The position numbers and the translations under genes are program-made. The notes under the pieces are model-generated. The model was given only the letters and a program-made list of their open reading frames with translations, made no database searches and was not told the origin of the DNA. Below are positions 28,721 to 37,779 of a stretch of DNA of 64,000 bases, in pieces. This stretch comes from Mycobacterium sp. 4858 (lineage in GTDB: Bacteria; Actinomycetota; Actinomycetes; Mycobacteriales; Mycobacteriaceae), in contig NZ_LT968776.1 in the NCBI RefSeq assembly GCF_900240975.1, positions 434,001 through 498,000 on the forward strand, given 5' to 3'. How positions within the stretch are numbered: the first letter of the stretch is position 1; every line of letters begins with the position of its first letter.

Positions 28721-29230
28721 ATGACAGCGCGCATCCTGGTAGCGGGCATCGGCAACATTTTCCTGGGCGACGACGGGTTCGGATCGGAGGTGATCCGCAA
28801 CGCGGAGATCCCGCGGGACGATCCCAGCGTTCGCGTCACCGACTACGGCATCAGCGGCATGCACCTGGCCTACGACCTGCTCGACGAATGGGACACTCTG
28901 GTGCTGATCGACGCGGTGCCCAACCGCGGCAACCCCGGAGCGTTGCACGTCTTCCAGGCCGACCATGAATCGGATTCGGCTGCAACGGGTTTCGACGGTC
29001 ATAGCATGGATCCGGCCGCGGTGTTCGCCAGCTTGCGGGCACTGGGCGGCACCCCGCCCTACACCGTCGTCGTCGGATGCGAGGCGGGCAGCGTCGAGGA
29101 GGGCATCGGCCTCACCGAGCCCGTGGCCAGGGCGGTTCCCCGCGCCGCGCGGGCCGTCGAGGAGATCGTCGCGGCGTTGCACGCGCGCCCGGCCGCCGCC
29201 CCCGAAGGGACCGCTGAGCCATGTGTTTAG
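28721..29230 (+). CDS. hupD: Hydrogenase maturation protease (HupD/HybD family)
   Basis: This endopeptidase removes the C-terminal tail of the large subunit after nickel insertion. The 169-aa protein has the family N-terminus VAGIGNIFLGDDGFGSEV, the metal-binding acid in LIDAVPN near 67 and the histidine in FDGHSMDP near 93. Its presumed substrate site is the end of HhyL. The last 10 bases overlap the hypC gene. Confidence 0.94.
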   Translation: MTARILVAGIGNIFLGDDGFGSEVIRNAEIPRDDPSVRVTDYGISGMHLAYDLLDEWDTLVLIDAVPNRGNPGALHVFQADHESDSAATGFDGHSMDPAAVFASLRALGGTPPYTVVVGCEAGSVEEGIGLTEPVARAVPRAARAVEEIVAALHARPAAAPEGTAEPCV

Positions 29231-29487
29231 GGATTCCCGGTCAAGTGATCCGGATGCTGGACGGCTTCGAAGGGCAGCTCGCGTTGGTGGACGTCACCGG
29301 CGAGCAGCGGCGGGTCAACGTCGGCATGCTGCCGGAAGAGACATTCAAACCCGGCGACTGGATCATCATCCACATGGGCTTCGCCATCGAAAAGACCGAC
29401 CGCGCGGGCGCCGAGCAGGCGATGGCCGGTCTCGAGCTGATGGGGCGGGGCCGTGCCGACGGGACTGACTTCCCGGAGGGCGGCTGA
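29221..29487 (+). CDS. hypC: Hydrogenase assembly chaperone HypC (first copy)
   Basis: HypC carries the Fe(CN)2CO unit from HypD to the large-subunit precursor. The 88-aa protein begins MCLGIPGQV, so Cys2 is available after Met removal, and has the family block [15 protein letters not shown] and [14 protein letters not shown]. It overlaps hupD by 10 bases. A second hypC lies at 34398 and a HypC-like domain is fused to a SIS domain at 31855. Confidence 0.94.
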   Translation: MCLGIPGQVIRMLDGFEGQLALVDVTGEQRRVNVGMLPEETFKPGDWIIIHMGFAIEKTDRAGAEQAMAGLELMGRGRADGTDFPEGG

Positions 29488-29488
29488 C

Positions 29489-31858
29489 ATGACCCAGTCC
29501 CCCCTGCTGCTGCGGCATGACCCCGCTTCCCGGGTTCGGCAGCGCTTCACCGTGACCGGTGTTGTGCAGGGGGTTGGCTTCCGGCCCTTCGTGCACCGCA
29601 TCGCGACCGAGCTCGGCCTGTCCGGCTTCGTCGGCAACGACTCCGGCGCCGTGTTCGTCGAGGTGCAGGGCGAACCCGCGCGCGTGGCCGAATTCGGCCG
29701 GCGCCTGCGCGCCGACGCGCCGCCGCTGGCCCGGATCAGCCACGTCAGCGTCGACGAACTTTCCGCCGACGCCGGCTGCGGATGCGGGTTCTCGATCGTG
29801 GACAGCCGGGCGGTCCCCGGCGCCACGACACCGATCCCGCCCGACATCGCGGTGTGCGACGACTGCGTCGCCGAGCTCTTCGACCCGCGCGACCGCCGCT
29901 ACCGCCACCCCTTCGTCACCTGCACCAACTGCGGACCGAGGTTCACCATCATCCGCGAACTGCCCTACGATCGCCCGGCCACCACCATGTCGGGGTTCGA
30001 CATGTGTGAACGCTGCGCCGCCGAATACCACAACCCGGCGGATCGCCGGTTCCACGCGCAGCCGATCGCCTGCCCCGACTGCGGGCCGTCCCTGTGGTTC
30101 TCCTCGGCGGCCGGGCGGATCGACGGGGCGGACACCGCGCTGGCGGCCACCCAGCGCGCGCTCGCCACGGGCGCGGTGGTCGCCATCAAGGGCGTCGGCG
30201 GCTACCACCTGGCATGCAGCGTCAGCGACGGTGCGGCGGTCGACGTGCTGCGCACCCGAAAGGCCCGCGGCGCCAAGCCGTTCGCCATGCTGGTCCGCGA
30301 CCTCAAGGTGGCGCGCCGCTACGCCCACGTCGACGACACCGAGGCCGCGGCGCTGCTGAGTCCCGCCCGCCCGATCGTGCTGCTGCGACGCCGGCCCGGT
30401 GAGGACACCGCGCCGGTCGCCCACGGCGTCGCGCCCGGCAGCCCGTTGCTCGGCCTGATGCTGCCGTACTCCCCCATCCATCACCTGCTGCTGGCGCCCG
30501 TCCCCGGCGCGGTCGGAGAGCCCCCCGCCGCGCTGGTGCTCACCAGCGCCAACCGATCCGACGAGCCGATCTGCTTCACCGATGACGATGCCGCACAACG
30601 GCTTCCGGCGCTCTGCGACGCGGTCCTGGACCACGACCGCCCGATCCACGTCCCGTGCGACGACTCGGTGGTGCGCATCATCAAAGACGGCGGGCGCGAC
30701 GCCGAGCTGCCGATCCGCCGGTCCCGCGGGTACGCCCCGCTGCCGATAGACCTGAACGTGGCGGGCCCGCCGGGGCTGGCAGTCGGCGGGGGGGTGAAGA
30801 ACACGTTCTGCCTCACCGACGGCGCGCGCGCCTACCTGTCGGGGCACATCGGTGACATGTCCACCTGGGAGACGCTGCGCGCATTCGAGCGGGCGGTGCA
30901 CCAGCTCAACGAAATACGCGGCGAGCCCGCCCGATTGGCCGCCGACCTGCATCCGGGGTACCACACCCGAAGCTGGGCGGAGCGCCACGCGGACGGCCGG
31001 CCGCTGGACCTGGTTCAGCACCATCACGCGCACGTCGTGTCGCTGCTGGCCGAGCACGGACGCATCGGCGAACCGGTCATCGGGGTCTCCTTCGACGGCA
31101 CCGGTTACGGATGCGACCAGAGCGTGTGGGGCGGTGAGATTCTCCGGCTCGGCGGCGACAGCCACCGATTCGTCCGGGCCGGCCACCTGCTGGCGGTGCC
31201 ACTGCCCGGCGGTGACGCGGCGGTCCGAAACCCGTGGCGGATGGCGTTGTCGCAGCTGTGGTCGGCCGGCATCGACTGGACCGCCGACCTGGCCCCCGTC
31301 GCGGCGGCGACCAGCGACGAATTGCGCGCCACCCGTGCCCAATTGGAGACGGGGACGGGCTGCGTGCCGTGTTCGAGCATGGGCCGCCTGTTCGACGCGG
31401 TCGCCTCGCTGCTCGGGGTGCGCCACCGCATCGACTACGAAGGCCAGGCCGCCATCGAGCTGGAGGCGCTGGCGGAGTCGGCCGCCGGCAAGGCCGGGCC
31501 GTCGCTGCCGCTCATGGTGCGCGCCGACGGGGTGATCGACCCCGCCCCCATGGTGCAGACGCTGGTGTCGGCGCTCTACGCCGGCGCACCAGCTGCGGTG
31601 CTGGCCGCGGCGTTCCACGAGGCCGTCGCGGACGCCGTCGCCAAGGTGGTCGCCCAGGTCGCCGGGCCCACCCGGCTGGTGGGCCTCACCGGAGGGGTAT
31701 TCCAGAACGTGTTGTTGCTGAACGCATGTCGTCAGCGGTTGCAGCGGGCGGGATTCGAGGTGCTGACCCACCGAACGGTGCCGCCGAACGACGGCGGGCT
31801 CGCGCTGGGTCAGGCCGCGATCTCCATGCTGACCGCGTCGAGGGGGGCCGACTCATGA
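29489..31858 (+). CDS. hypF: Carbamoyltransferase HypF
   Basis: HypF turns carbamoyl phosphate into the thiocarboxamide on HypE that becomes cyanide. The ATG at 29489 follows a GGAGGG site and gives 789 aa. Domains in order: acylphosphatase ([12 protein letters not shown] near 27), two zinc fingers with four CxxC pairs (about 120-195), a YrdC-like domain (about 215-400) and the Kae1-like domain with the metal-binding [13 protein letters not shown] (near 515) and [10 protein letters not shown] near 735. The stop overlaps the next ATG. Confidence 0.96.
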   Translation: MTQSPLLLRHDPASRVRQRFTVTGVVQGVGFRPFVHRIATELGLSGFVGNDSGAVFVEVQGEPARVAEFGRRLRADAPPLARISHVSVDELSADAGCGCGFSIVDSRAVPGATTPIPPDIAVCDDCVAELFDPRDRRYRHPFVTCTNCGPRFTIIRELPYDRPATTMSGFDMCERCAAEYHNPADRRFHAQPIACPDCGPSLWFSSAAGRIDGADTALAATQRALATGAVVAIKGVGGYHLACSVSDGAAVDVLRTRKARGAKPFAMLVRDLKVARRYAHVDDTEAAALLSPARPIVLLRRRPGEDTAPVAHGVAPGSPLLGLMLPYSPIHHLLLAPVPGAVGEPPAALVLTSANRSDEPICFTDDDAAQRLPALCDAVLDHDRPIHVPCDDSVVRIIKDGGRDAELPIRRSRGYAPLPIDLNVAGPPGLAVGGGVKNTFCLTDGARAYLSGHIGDMSTWETLRAFERAVHQLNEIRGEPARLAADLHPGYHTRSWAERHADGRPLDLVQHHHAHVVSLLAEHGRIGEPVIGVSFDGTGYGCDQSVWGGEILRLGGDSHRFVRAGHLLAVPLPGGDAAVRNPWRMALSQLWSAGIDWTADLAPVAAATSDELRATRAQLETGTGCVPCSSMGRLFDAVASLLGVRHRIDYEGQAAIELEALAESAAGKAGPSLPLMVRADGVIDPAPMVQTLVSALYAGAPAAVLAAAFHEAVADAVAKVVAQVAGPTRLVGLTGGVFQNVLLLNACRQRLQRAGFEVLTHRTVPPNDGGLALGQAAISMLTASRGADS

Positions 31859-32577
31859 CCACCACAGCCATCGATCGCGGCCTGGGCGCCGAATTGGCCG
31901 AGGACCTGGCCGGCACCGCGTTCACGCTCGCCAAGCGCTTCGCCGCCGGCGCCACCATGTGGTCCATCGCGCCGTCGTGGGAGCCGCATGCGCAGCACAT
32001 CGCGGTCGAGTTCGTCCACCCGGTGATCATGGGCAAGCGGGCCCTGCCCGCGGTGGCGCTGACCGGACCCGACCTGGTGGATCTGGTCCGGGTGTCCGTG
32101 CGGCCGGGTGACATCGTGGTCGCGGTGTCCGGCGCGGACGACGCGCAGGTCCGCTCGGTGATGCGGCGCGCCCCCGCATGGGGCGCCACCACGATCTGGA
32201 TCGGCAGCGGCGCACGCCCCGCGCCGGGCACGGCCGATCACGTGCTGTGGCTGGACGACCCCGACCCGCGCGTACCCGCGACGGGCGGTTTCGTGCTGTT
32301 CTATCACCTGCTGTGGGAACTGACCCACGTGTGTTTCGAGCACCCCGGCCTGCTCAAACCCGAGTGCTCCGAGTCGGTTTGCGTCACCTGCAGCGACGAG
32401 GGACGCACGGCAGAGGCGGTGACGGCGTCGGCCGACGGGCACGCCACGGTCCGCACCGCGCGTGGCACCGAGAACGTGGTGACCACGCTGATCGACCCGG
32501 TGGCCGCCGGGGACCTCATTCTGGTGCACGCGGGCATGGCGATCGGCAGACTGGAAGACGAGGAGGGCGCCCGATGA
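31855..32577 (+). CDS. SIS domain-HypC domain fusion protein
   Basis: The 240-aa product starts at the ATG overlapping the hypF stop. Residues about 1-150 resemble a phosphosugar-binding SIS domain ([38 protein letters not shown]). Residues about 175-240 match HypC ([25 protein letters not shown]). Between them lie four cysteines, 160, 171, 176 and 179. The HypC part is internal, so it cannot offer the N-terminal cysteine used by normal HypC; Cys176 or Cys179 would have to replace it. The function is unknown; a role in making or loading the iron ligands is an inference from context. Confidence 0.8.
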   Translation: MTTTAIDRGLGAELAEDLAGTAFTLAKRFAAGATMWSIAPSWEPHAQHIAVEFVHPVIMGKRALPAVALTGPDLVDLVRVSVRPGDIVVAVSGADDAQVRSVMRRAPAWGATTIWIGSGARPAPGTADHVLWLDDPDPRVPATGGFVLFYHLLWELTHVCFEHPGLLKPECSESVCVTCSDEGRTAEAVTASADGHATVRTARGTENVVTTLIDPVAAGDLILVHAGMAIGRLEDEEGAR

Positions 32578-33263
32578 GCCCGGAACACCGCGACGAACCG
32601 ACCAACTTCCTGTACCCGTTCATCGACGCGCAGGAAGACGATGCCGGGTCGCTGCTGGCCGACCTGGCCGCGTCCGCGCAGGCTAAGGCGGCCGAGAGCC
32701 TGGCGCTGCGGCGCTCGACGCTGCAGGCCAACGCCGCACTGCTGGGTCAGGCCGCCGCGGAAGTGGCGCGCCGCTTCGCGGCGGGCGGACGCATGTTCAC
32801 CTTCGGAAACGGCGGCAGCTGCACGGATTCCACCACCCTGGCGAGGCTGTTCGCCCGGCCGCCGGTCGGCAAGCCCGAAAAATCCCTGCCCGCGTGGCCG
32901 TTGACCACCGACCAGGCCATCCTGACCGCCCTGGGCAACGACGTCGGATTCGAATTGGTGTTCGCCCGACAGCTGATCGCCCGCGCCGCCGGCGGTGACA
33001 TCGCGATCGCCATGTCCACCAGCGGCGGCTCACCCAACCTGCTCGCCGCGCTGGCCGAGGCCCGCCAACGCGGCCTGTACACCATCGGATTCGCCGGCTA
33101 TGACGGTGGCGCGTTCGCGAACAACCCGAATGTGGACGCCTGCTTCGTCGTTCGCTCGCAAAGCGTGCACCGGATACAGGAATCGCAGGCGCTGCTGGGC
33201 TATCAGCTGTGGCTGAGCGTGCACCAACAGCTGGGCGGCGAGCAGGGTCTGGGGGCGGCATGA
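32574..33263 (+). CDS. GmhA-like SIS-domain phosphosugar isomerase in the hyp operon
   Basis: The 229-aa protein is coupled to the preceding fusion gene (ATGA) and to hypE. It has the sedoheptulose-7-phosphate isomerase pattern: FGNGGSCTDS near residue 81, MSTSGGSPN near 145 and HRIQESQALL near 200. No heptose or LPS pathway genes are nearby, so the sugar isomerase role is doubtful here. Placement inside the maturation operon suggests a job in hydrogenase cofactor assembly, but no residue proves which. Confidence 0.85.
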   Translation: MSPEHRDEPTNFLYPFIDAQEDDAGSLLADLAASAQAKAAESLALRRSTLQANAALLGQAAAEVARRFAAGGRMFTFGNGGSCTDSTTLARLFARPPVGKPEKSLPAWPLTTDQAILTALGNDVGFELVFARQLIARAAGGDIAIAMSTSGGSPNLLAALAEARQRGLYTIGFAGYDGGAFANNPNVDACFVVRSQSVHRIQESQALLGYQLWLSVHQQLGGEQGLGAA

Positions 33264-34372
33264 ACAAGCCGGTGGGTGATTACCTTTCGTCGGGGCCGCG
33301 GTTCGCCGAGGGTGAGGTGATCGAGCGGATCGAATCGTTCCGCAGGCGCCGCCCGCGCCTGCTCGACGACCACGTGACGCTGGCGCACGGGGCCGGGGGC
33401 AAGGCCTCGGCGGCGCTGGTGGACGCGGTCTTCGTGGAGGCGTTTCGCAACCCGCTGCTGGAATCGCTCGGTGACAGCGCGGTACTGCCGCTACCGGGCG
33501 GCGAGCGCGTGGCGATGTCGACCGATTCGTTCGTGGTGCAGCCCAGGCGCTTTCCCGGCGGTTCCATCGGCTCGCTCGCCGTGCACGGCACCTGCAACGA
33601 CCTCGCAATGGCCGGTGCCGTGCCCTCGTGGATCTCCGCGGCGTTCGTGCTCGAAGAGGGCTTCCCCATCGCCGAGTTGAAGGAGATCGTCGCCGACATG
33701 GCGGCGGCGGCCGCCGAAGCCGGCGTGCGGATCGTCACCGGCGACACCAAGGTGGTGCCCAAGGGCGCCGTCGACGGGGTGTTCGTCACCACCGCCGGGA
33801 CCGGCGTCATCCCCGCGGGACGCGCGCTGTCCGCGGCGGCGGTGCGGCCCGGGGACAAGCTGCTGTTGTCGGGATCGATGGGCGATCACGGCATGGCGGT
33901 GATGCTGGCGCGGGGCGACCTGGCCATCGAGGCCGACATCGCTTCGGACACCGCTTCGGTCAGCCCGCTGGTGGAGCTGTTGATGGCGGCCGCGCCGTCG
34001 ACCCGCTGGATGCGCGACGCGACGAGGGGCGGGGTGGGCACGGTCTGCAACGAACTGGCCCAGGCCTGCGGCCTGGGGGTGCTGCTCGAAGAGGAGCGAC
34101 TTCCGGTGGCGCCCATGGTGAACGGCGCGTGCGAGCTGCTCGGCATCGACCCGCTCTACGTCGCCAACGAGGGCAAGTTCGTCGCCGTCGTCGCGCCCGA
34201 GGAGGCGACGGCCGGGCTTGGCGCGCTGCGGTCGCATCCGCTGGGTGCCGATGCTGCCGAGGTCGGGGAAATCGTCACCGAACCGGCCGAAAGCGTGGTG
34301 CTGCGAACGGGATTCGGTGGAACGCGGATCGTCGACATGCTGGTCGGTGACCCGCTGCCCCGGATCTGCTGA
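33260..34372 (+). CDS. hypE: Hydrogenase maturation protein HypE
   Basis: HypE dehydrates the thiocarboxamide on its C-terminal cysteine to a thiocyanate and donates cyanide to the HypC-HypD complex. The 370-aa PurM-type ATPase has LAHGAGGKASAALVD near 38, DSFVVQPRRFPGGSIG near 91 and ends in PRIC, so the essential C-terminal Cys is present. The start is the ATG at 33260, overlapping the SIS gene stop. Confidence 0.96.
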   Translation: MNKPVGDYLSSGPRFAEGEVIERIESFRRRRPRLLDDHVTLAHGAGGKASAALVDAVFVEAFRNPLLESLGDSAVLPLPGGERVAMSTDSFVVQPRRFPGGSIGSLAVHGTCNDLAMAGAVPSWISAAFVLEEGFPIAELKEIVADMAAAAAEAGVRIVTGDTKVVPKGAVDGVFVTTAGTGVIPAGRALSAAAVRPGDKLLLSGSMGDHGMAVMLARGDLAIEADIASDTASVSPLVELLMAAAPSTRWMRDATRGGVGTVCNELAQACGLGVLLEEERLPVAPMVNGACELLGIDPLYVANEGKFVAVVAPEEATAGLGALRSHPLGADAAEVGEIVTEPAESVVLRTGFGGTRIVDMLVGDPLPRIC

Positions 34373-34397
34373 CCTTTGCTGAAAGGAGATACCGGAT

Positions 34398-34670
34398 ATG
34401 TGTCTTGGGATTCCGGGCCGGATCGTCGAGATCACCGATCCCGCCAACTATTTGGCGAAGGTCGACGTCAGCGGCGTGCAGCGCACCATCAGCGTCCGGC
34501 TGCTCGAGGACGACATGCCTGAGCCGGACGACTGGGTCCTGGTGCACGTCGGGTTCGCGATGGCCAAGATCGACGAGACCGAGGCGCTGCTCACCCTGGC
34601 CGCCGTCAAGAAACTCGGCGACGCCTACGACACCGAGATCCAGGCTTTCGACTCGTCGGCCATCATCTAG
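34398..34670 (+). CDS. hypC: Hydrogenase assembly chaperone HypC (second copy)
   Basis: This 90-aa HypC begins MCLGIPGRIVEI with Cys2 intact and contains VDVSGVQRTISVRLL and WVLVHVGFAMAKID. It is clearly diverged from the copy at 29221. Its ribosome site is AAAGGAG at 34380-34386. It lies next to hypD, its usual partner, so it may be the chaperone working with HypD while the other one escorts the large subunit; that division is inference. Confidence 0.94.
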   Translation: MCLGIPGRIVEITDPANYLAKVDVSGVQRTISVRLLEDDMPEPDDWVLVHVGFAMAKIDETEALLTLAAVKKLGDAYDTEIQAFDSSAII

Positions 34671-34725
34671 TCCGACGACGATGCGGTCCGGTAACGGACC
34701 GAGGAGGAATCGGGCCATCATCTAG
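34658..34725. repeat. 13-base direct repeat at the hypC 3' end
   Basis: GGCCATCATCTAG occurs at 34658-34670, where it forms the last codons and stop of hypC, and again at 34713-34725, 55 bases on, just before hypD. The second copy is non-coding. It looks like a relic of a tandem duplication of the gene end, the same habit seen elsewhere in the window. Confidence 0.85.
34684..34701 (+). other. hypC-hypD intercistronic hairpin with GUAA loop
   Basis: CGGTCCG-GTAA-CGGACCG forms a perfect 7-bp stem closed by a GNRA-type GUAA tetraloop, followed by AGGAGGAAT. There is no T-run, so it is not a typical terminator. It may stabilise or punctuate the operon mRNA. Confidence 0.6.
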
Positions 34726-34736
34726 GAAGGCGCACA

Positions 34737-35876
34737 ATGAAATTCGTTGACGAGTTCCGTGACCCGGCCGCGGCGCGCAGGCTGCTGGGCGCCATCGGGC
34801 GCCTGGCCGGCACCGACTCCCCCGGCGGGGAGCAGTTCAAGTTCATGGAGGTATGCGGCGGGCACACGCACACCATCTACCGGCACGGCATCGAACACCT
34901 GCTGCCCGACAACGTCGAACTGGTGCACGGCCCCGGGTGTCCGGTCTGCGTGATCCCGATGGGCCGCATCGACGACGCGATGTGGCTGGCGGGCCAGCCC
35001 GACGTGATCTTCACCTGCTTCGGCGACATGATGCGGGTGCCCGGGTCGAAAGGCAGCCTGCTGGACGCCAAGGCGCGCGGGGCCGACGTCCGGTTCGTCT
35101 ACTCCCCGCTGGACGCGCTGAAGATCGCGCTCGACAACCCCGACAAGCACGTGGTGTTCTTCGCCATCGGTTTCGAGACCACCGCGCCGTCGACGGCGGT
35201 GACACTGGTCCGGGCGCGCGAGCAGGGGCTGACCAACTTCAGCGTGTTCTGCAACCACGTGATGATCGTGCCGCCGATCAAAGCCATCCTGGAGTCTCCG
35301 GACCTGCGGCTCTCGGGGTTCATCGGCCCCGGGCACGTCTCGACGGTGGTGGGCAACCGGCCCTATCGGTTCGTGCCGGAGGTGTACCGAAAGCCGTTGG
35401 TAGTGGCCGGTTTCGAGCCACTCGACATTTTGGCCGCGGTCGCGATGCTGCTCACCCAGATCCGCGAGGGTCGCTGCGAGGTGGAGAACCAGTACAAGCG
35501 GGTGGTGCCCGAGCGCGGCAATCCGGCCGCCCTGGCGTTGATGGGCAAAGTGTTTGCCCTGCGCCCCCACTTCGAATGGCGCGGCCTGGGCTTCATCTCC
35601 CAGAGTGCGCTGCGGCTGCACGACGACTTCGCGGAGTTCGACGCGGAGCTGCGGTTCTCGATGCCGGGGGTGCGTGTGGCCGACCCCAAGGCATGTCAGT
35701 GCGGCGAGGTGCTCAAGGGCGTGCTCAAGCCTTGGGAGTGCAAGGTTTTCGGCACCGCGTGCACCCCGGAGACCCCGATCGGCACCTGCATGGTGTCCCC
35801 CGAGGGCGCCTGCGCCGCCTACTACAACTTCGGGCGCATGCACCGTGACGCCATCAAGCTGGTGGGGCGCGCTTGA
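34737..35876 (+). CDS. hypD: Hydrogenase maturation protein HypD
   Basis: HypD is the iron-sulfur scaffold on which Fe(CN)2CO is assembled with HypC. The 379-aa protein shows MEVCGGHTHTIYRHG near residue 38, GPGCPVCV near 66, an IGFETTAPSTA block near 144, and the C-terminal cysteine cluster CQCGEVLKGVLKPWECKVFG with further cysteines to CAAYY. All signature cysteines are present. The stop overlaps the next start as TTGA. Confidence 0.96.
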   Translation: MKFVDEFRDPAAARRLLGAIGRLAGTDSPGGEQFKFMEVCGGHTHTIYRHGIEHLLPDNVELVHGPGCPVCVIPMGRIDDAMWLAGQPDVIFTCFGDMMRVPGSKGSLLDAKARGADVRFVYSPLDALKIALDNPDKHVVFFAIGFETTAPSTAVTLVRAREQGLTNFSVFCNHVMIVPPIKAILESPDLRLSGFIGPGHVSTVVGNRPYRFVPEVYRKPLVVAGFEPLDILAAVAMLLTQIREGRCEVENQYKRVVPERGNPAALALMGKVFALRPHFEWRGLGFISQSALRLHDDFAEFDAELRFSMPGVRVADPKACQCGEVLKGVLKPWECKVFGTACTPETPIGTCMVSPEGACAAYYNFGRMHRDAIKLVGRA

Positions 35877-36622
35877 CCGGTGACCCCAGCGGCTCGCAGC
35901 GCGGTGTGGAGATGTTCGCGCGCTACGCCTATGCGCCCAACGCGCTGGGCTACTGCGGTCCCCCGCTGGGCGCCACCCTGCGCGACGGCTCGGCCGACGA
36001 GGTGCGCGCGGCCGCGACGCGGTTCTCCGGGGCGTGGCCGTACCTGCGGGTGCTGTCGGCGCTGACCGGCATCGCCGACCCGCTGGATCATCGCCTCGTC
36101 GAGGCGTACTGGCTGGGCGGCGGCGTGGGCGCCGACCTGGACCCGCGGGACTTCTTCGAGGCGTTGCTGGGAATCATCGGCCCGCAGGCGGGCCGCTACT
36201 GGTCACACCTGACGCCGGACCTGGCCCGCGAGGCCGCCGCCAATCACTGCTTCCACGTGTTCGGCGTGTACCCGTGGACGCGGTTCCTGGGTCGCGGCAT
36301 GGACCAGCACCCCCTGCAGGTGCTCGACAACTGCCGCATCACCTGGGGGACGGTGGTCTCACGCGACCATGACCGGATCGAGGTGCTGCGCCGCACGCTG
36401 GCCTTCGACGGCGAGGCGCTGGCGCTGTCCGAACCGTCCTGCGGCGTGTTCGACGTCTGGACCGATGGGTATAGCGCGGTTCCCGACGTGGCCGCCGGCG
36501 ACGAGATCGCCCTGCACTGGGGGCGGCTGTGCGGCCGGCTGTCGCCGCGGCAGGTCGGTGCGCTGGCCGACGGGACCGATCGCCAGCTGCGCCTGACGAG
36601 CCGCCGACTGGCGCATGTCTAA
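35873..36622 (+). CDS. Hydrogenase-cluster protein, DUF6390-like
   Basis: The last gene of the cluster encodes up to 249 aa from a TTG overlapping the hypD stop; the ATG at 35911 (MFARYAYAPNALGYCGPP) may be the true start, as conservation seems to begin there. It is soluble and rich in aromatic residues (GVYPWTRFLGRG, CRITWGTVVSRD). I recognise it as a companion of actinobacterial hyp operons. No catalytic motif is seen. A role in maturation is inferred from position only. Confidence 0.72.
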   Translation: MTGDPSGSQRGVEMFARYAYAPNALGYCGPPLGATLRDGSADEVRAAATRFSGAWPYLRVLSALTGIADPLDHRLVEAYWLGGGVGADLDPRDFFEALLGIIGPQAGRYWSHLTPDLAREAAANHCFHVFGVYPWTRFLGRGMDQHPLQVLDNCRITWGTVVSRDHDRIEVLRRTLAFDGEALALSEPSCGVFDVWTDGYSAVPDVAAGDEIALHWGRLCGRLSPRQVGALADGTDRQLRLTSRRLAHV

Positions 36623-36642
36623 TTTCGTGCCAGACTGGCCCG

Positions 36643-37779
36643 ATGCCCGGTTCCCTGCGCGACGTGCTGCCCGCCGTCGCCGCACTGCTCGGCGCGCCGG
36701 GCGCCGTCGACCGGCTGGGCGTGGCCGACTGGCTCGGCGGAACCGCTGAGCTCGATCGCGTCGCGGTTGTGCTGGTGGACGGGATGGGCTGGCACCTGCT
36801 CGGCGACCTCGCCGGCAGCGCCCCGTTGCTCGCCGCGGTGCTCGCCGGGCAAACGGGGCGCCTCACGGAGCTCGCCTGCACCTTCCCGTCGACCACGCCG
36901 ACGAGCCTGGTTTCCCTGGGCACCGGGGCGCAGCCCGGCGAACACGGGATCCTGGGCTTCACGCTCAACGTTCCCGGCACCGACCGGGTGCTCAATCACA
37001 TCCTGTGGCGCGACGATCCGCCACACACCCAGTGGCAGCCGCTGCCGACCTGGTTCGGGCGGCTGAACCAGGCCGGTGTGAGGGCGCGCGCCGTGTTGCC
37101 GGCCGCGTTCCTGGGCAGCGGGCTGACCGACGCGGCGTATCGCGGCGCGGAATTCCGCCCGGTCCAGCCAACGGACGACAACGCGCAGACAGTGGCAGAC
37201 GAGCTGCACGCGGCGCCGGGTCTGGTCTACGGGTACACCGCCGCCCTGGACACCGCGGCGCACGCGTTCGGCGTCGGCTCCGGCCAGTGGCACGAGGCGG
37301 CGGCCAAGGTGGACGCGCTGCTGACCCGGCTGGTCGAGACGCTGCCCCCGAGGGCGGCGCTGCTGGTGACGGCCGACCACGGCGGTTTCAACGTGCCGCC
37401 GGACGCCCGTGTCGACCTTGCCGCCGACGCGCGGCTGGCCGCGGGAGTCCGCGTGGTCGCGGGCGAACCGCGGGTGCGCTACCTGCACACCGAGCCGGGC
37501 GCCGCGGCTGACGTTCAGGCCGCCTGGAGTGAGGTACTCGAGGGCAGGGCGCACGTCTACAGCCGCGAGCAGGCCGTGGCCACCGGAATGTTCGGGCCGG
37601 TCAGCCCGGTACATCTGGCGCGGATCGGCGACGTCGTCGCCGTCTGCACCGGCGATGCCGCCATCCTGGCCACCGGGCACGAACCGCCGGAAACGGCCCG
37701 GCTCATCGGCTTTCACGGCGCGGCGACACCCGTCGAAATGGCCATCCCGCTCATCGCGTTCAAATCCCCTGCCGCGTAG
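36643..37779 (+). CDS. Alkaline phosphatase-superfamily phosphodiesterase / nucleotide pyrophosphatase-like
   Basis: The 378-aa protein from the ATG at 36643 has the metal-site blocks of the NPP/alkaline phosphatase fold: VVLVDGMGWH near 43, the nucleophile region TFPSTTPTSLVSLGTG near 85 and LLVTADHGGFNVPPD near 242. No signal peptide is seen, so it is likely cytoplasmic. It follows the hydrogenase operon after 20 bases, but the family is common outside such clusters, so a link is not established. The substrate is unknown. Confidence 0.85.
   Translation: MPGSLRDVLPAVAALLGAPGAVDRLGVADWLGGTAELDRVAVVLVDGMGWHLLGDLAGSAPLLAAVLAGQTGRLTELACTFPSTTPTSLVSLGTGAQPGEHGILGFTLNVPGTDRVLNHILWRDDPPHTQWQPLPTWFGRLNQAGVRARAVLPAAFLGSGLTDAAYRGAEFRPVQPTDDNAQTVADELHAAPGLVYGYTAALDTAAHAFGVGSGQWHEAAAKVDALLTRLVETLPPRAALLVTADHGGFNVPPDARVDLAADARLAAGVRVVAGEPRVRYLHTEPGAAADVQAAWSEVLEGRAHVYSREQAVATGMFGPVSPVHLARIGDVVAVCTGDAAILATGHEPPETARLIGFHGAATPVEMAIPLIAFKSPAA

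Noticed and set aside
29366..31771. 801-aa open frame on the minus strand opposite hypF
   Set aside because: It is antisense to a gene with full HypF domains and arises from the high GC third positions; its sequence is Gly/Arg/His-rich without a family.
32574..33263. LPS or heptose biosynthesis gene (gmhA)
   Set aside because: No other heptose genes are present and the gene is coupled to hypE; the sugar pathway reading is not supported by context.
34684..34701. Terminator between hypC and hypD
   Set aside because: The hairpin has no T-run and is followed by a ribosome-site-like purine stretch within the same operon.
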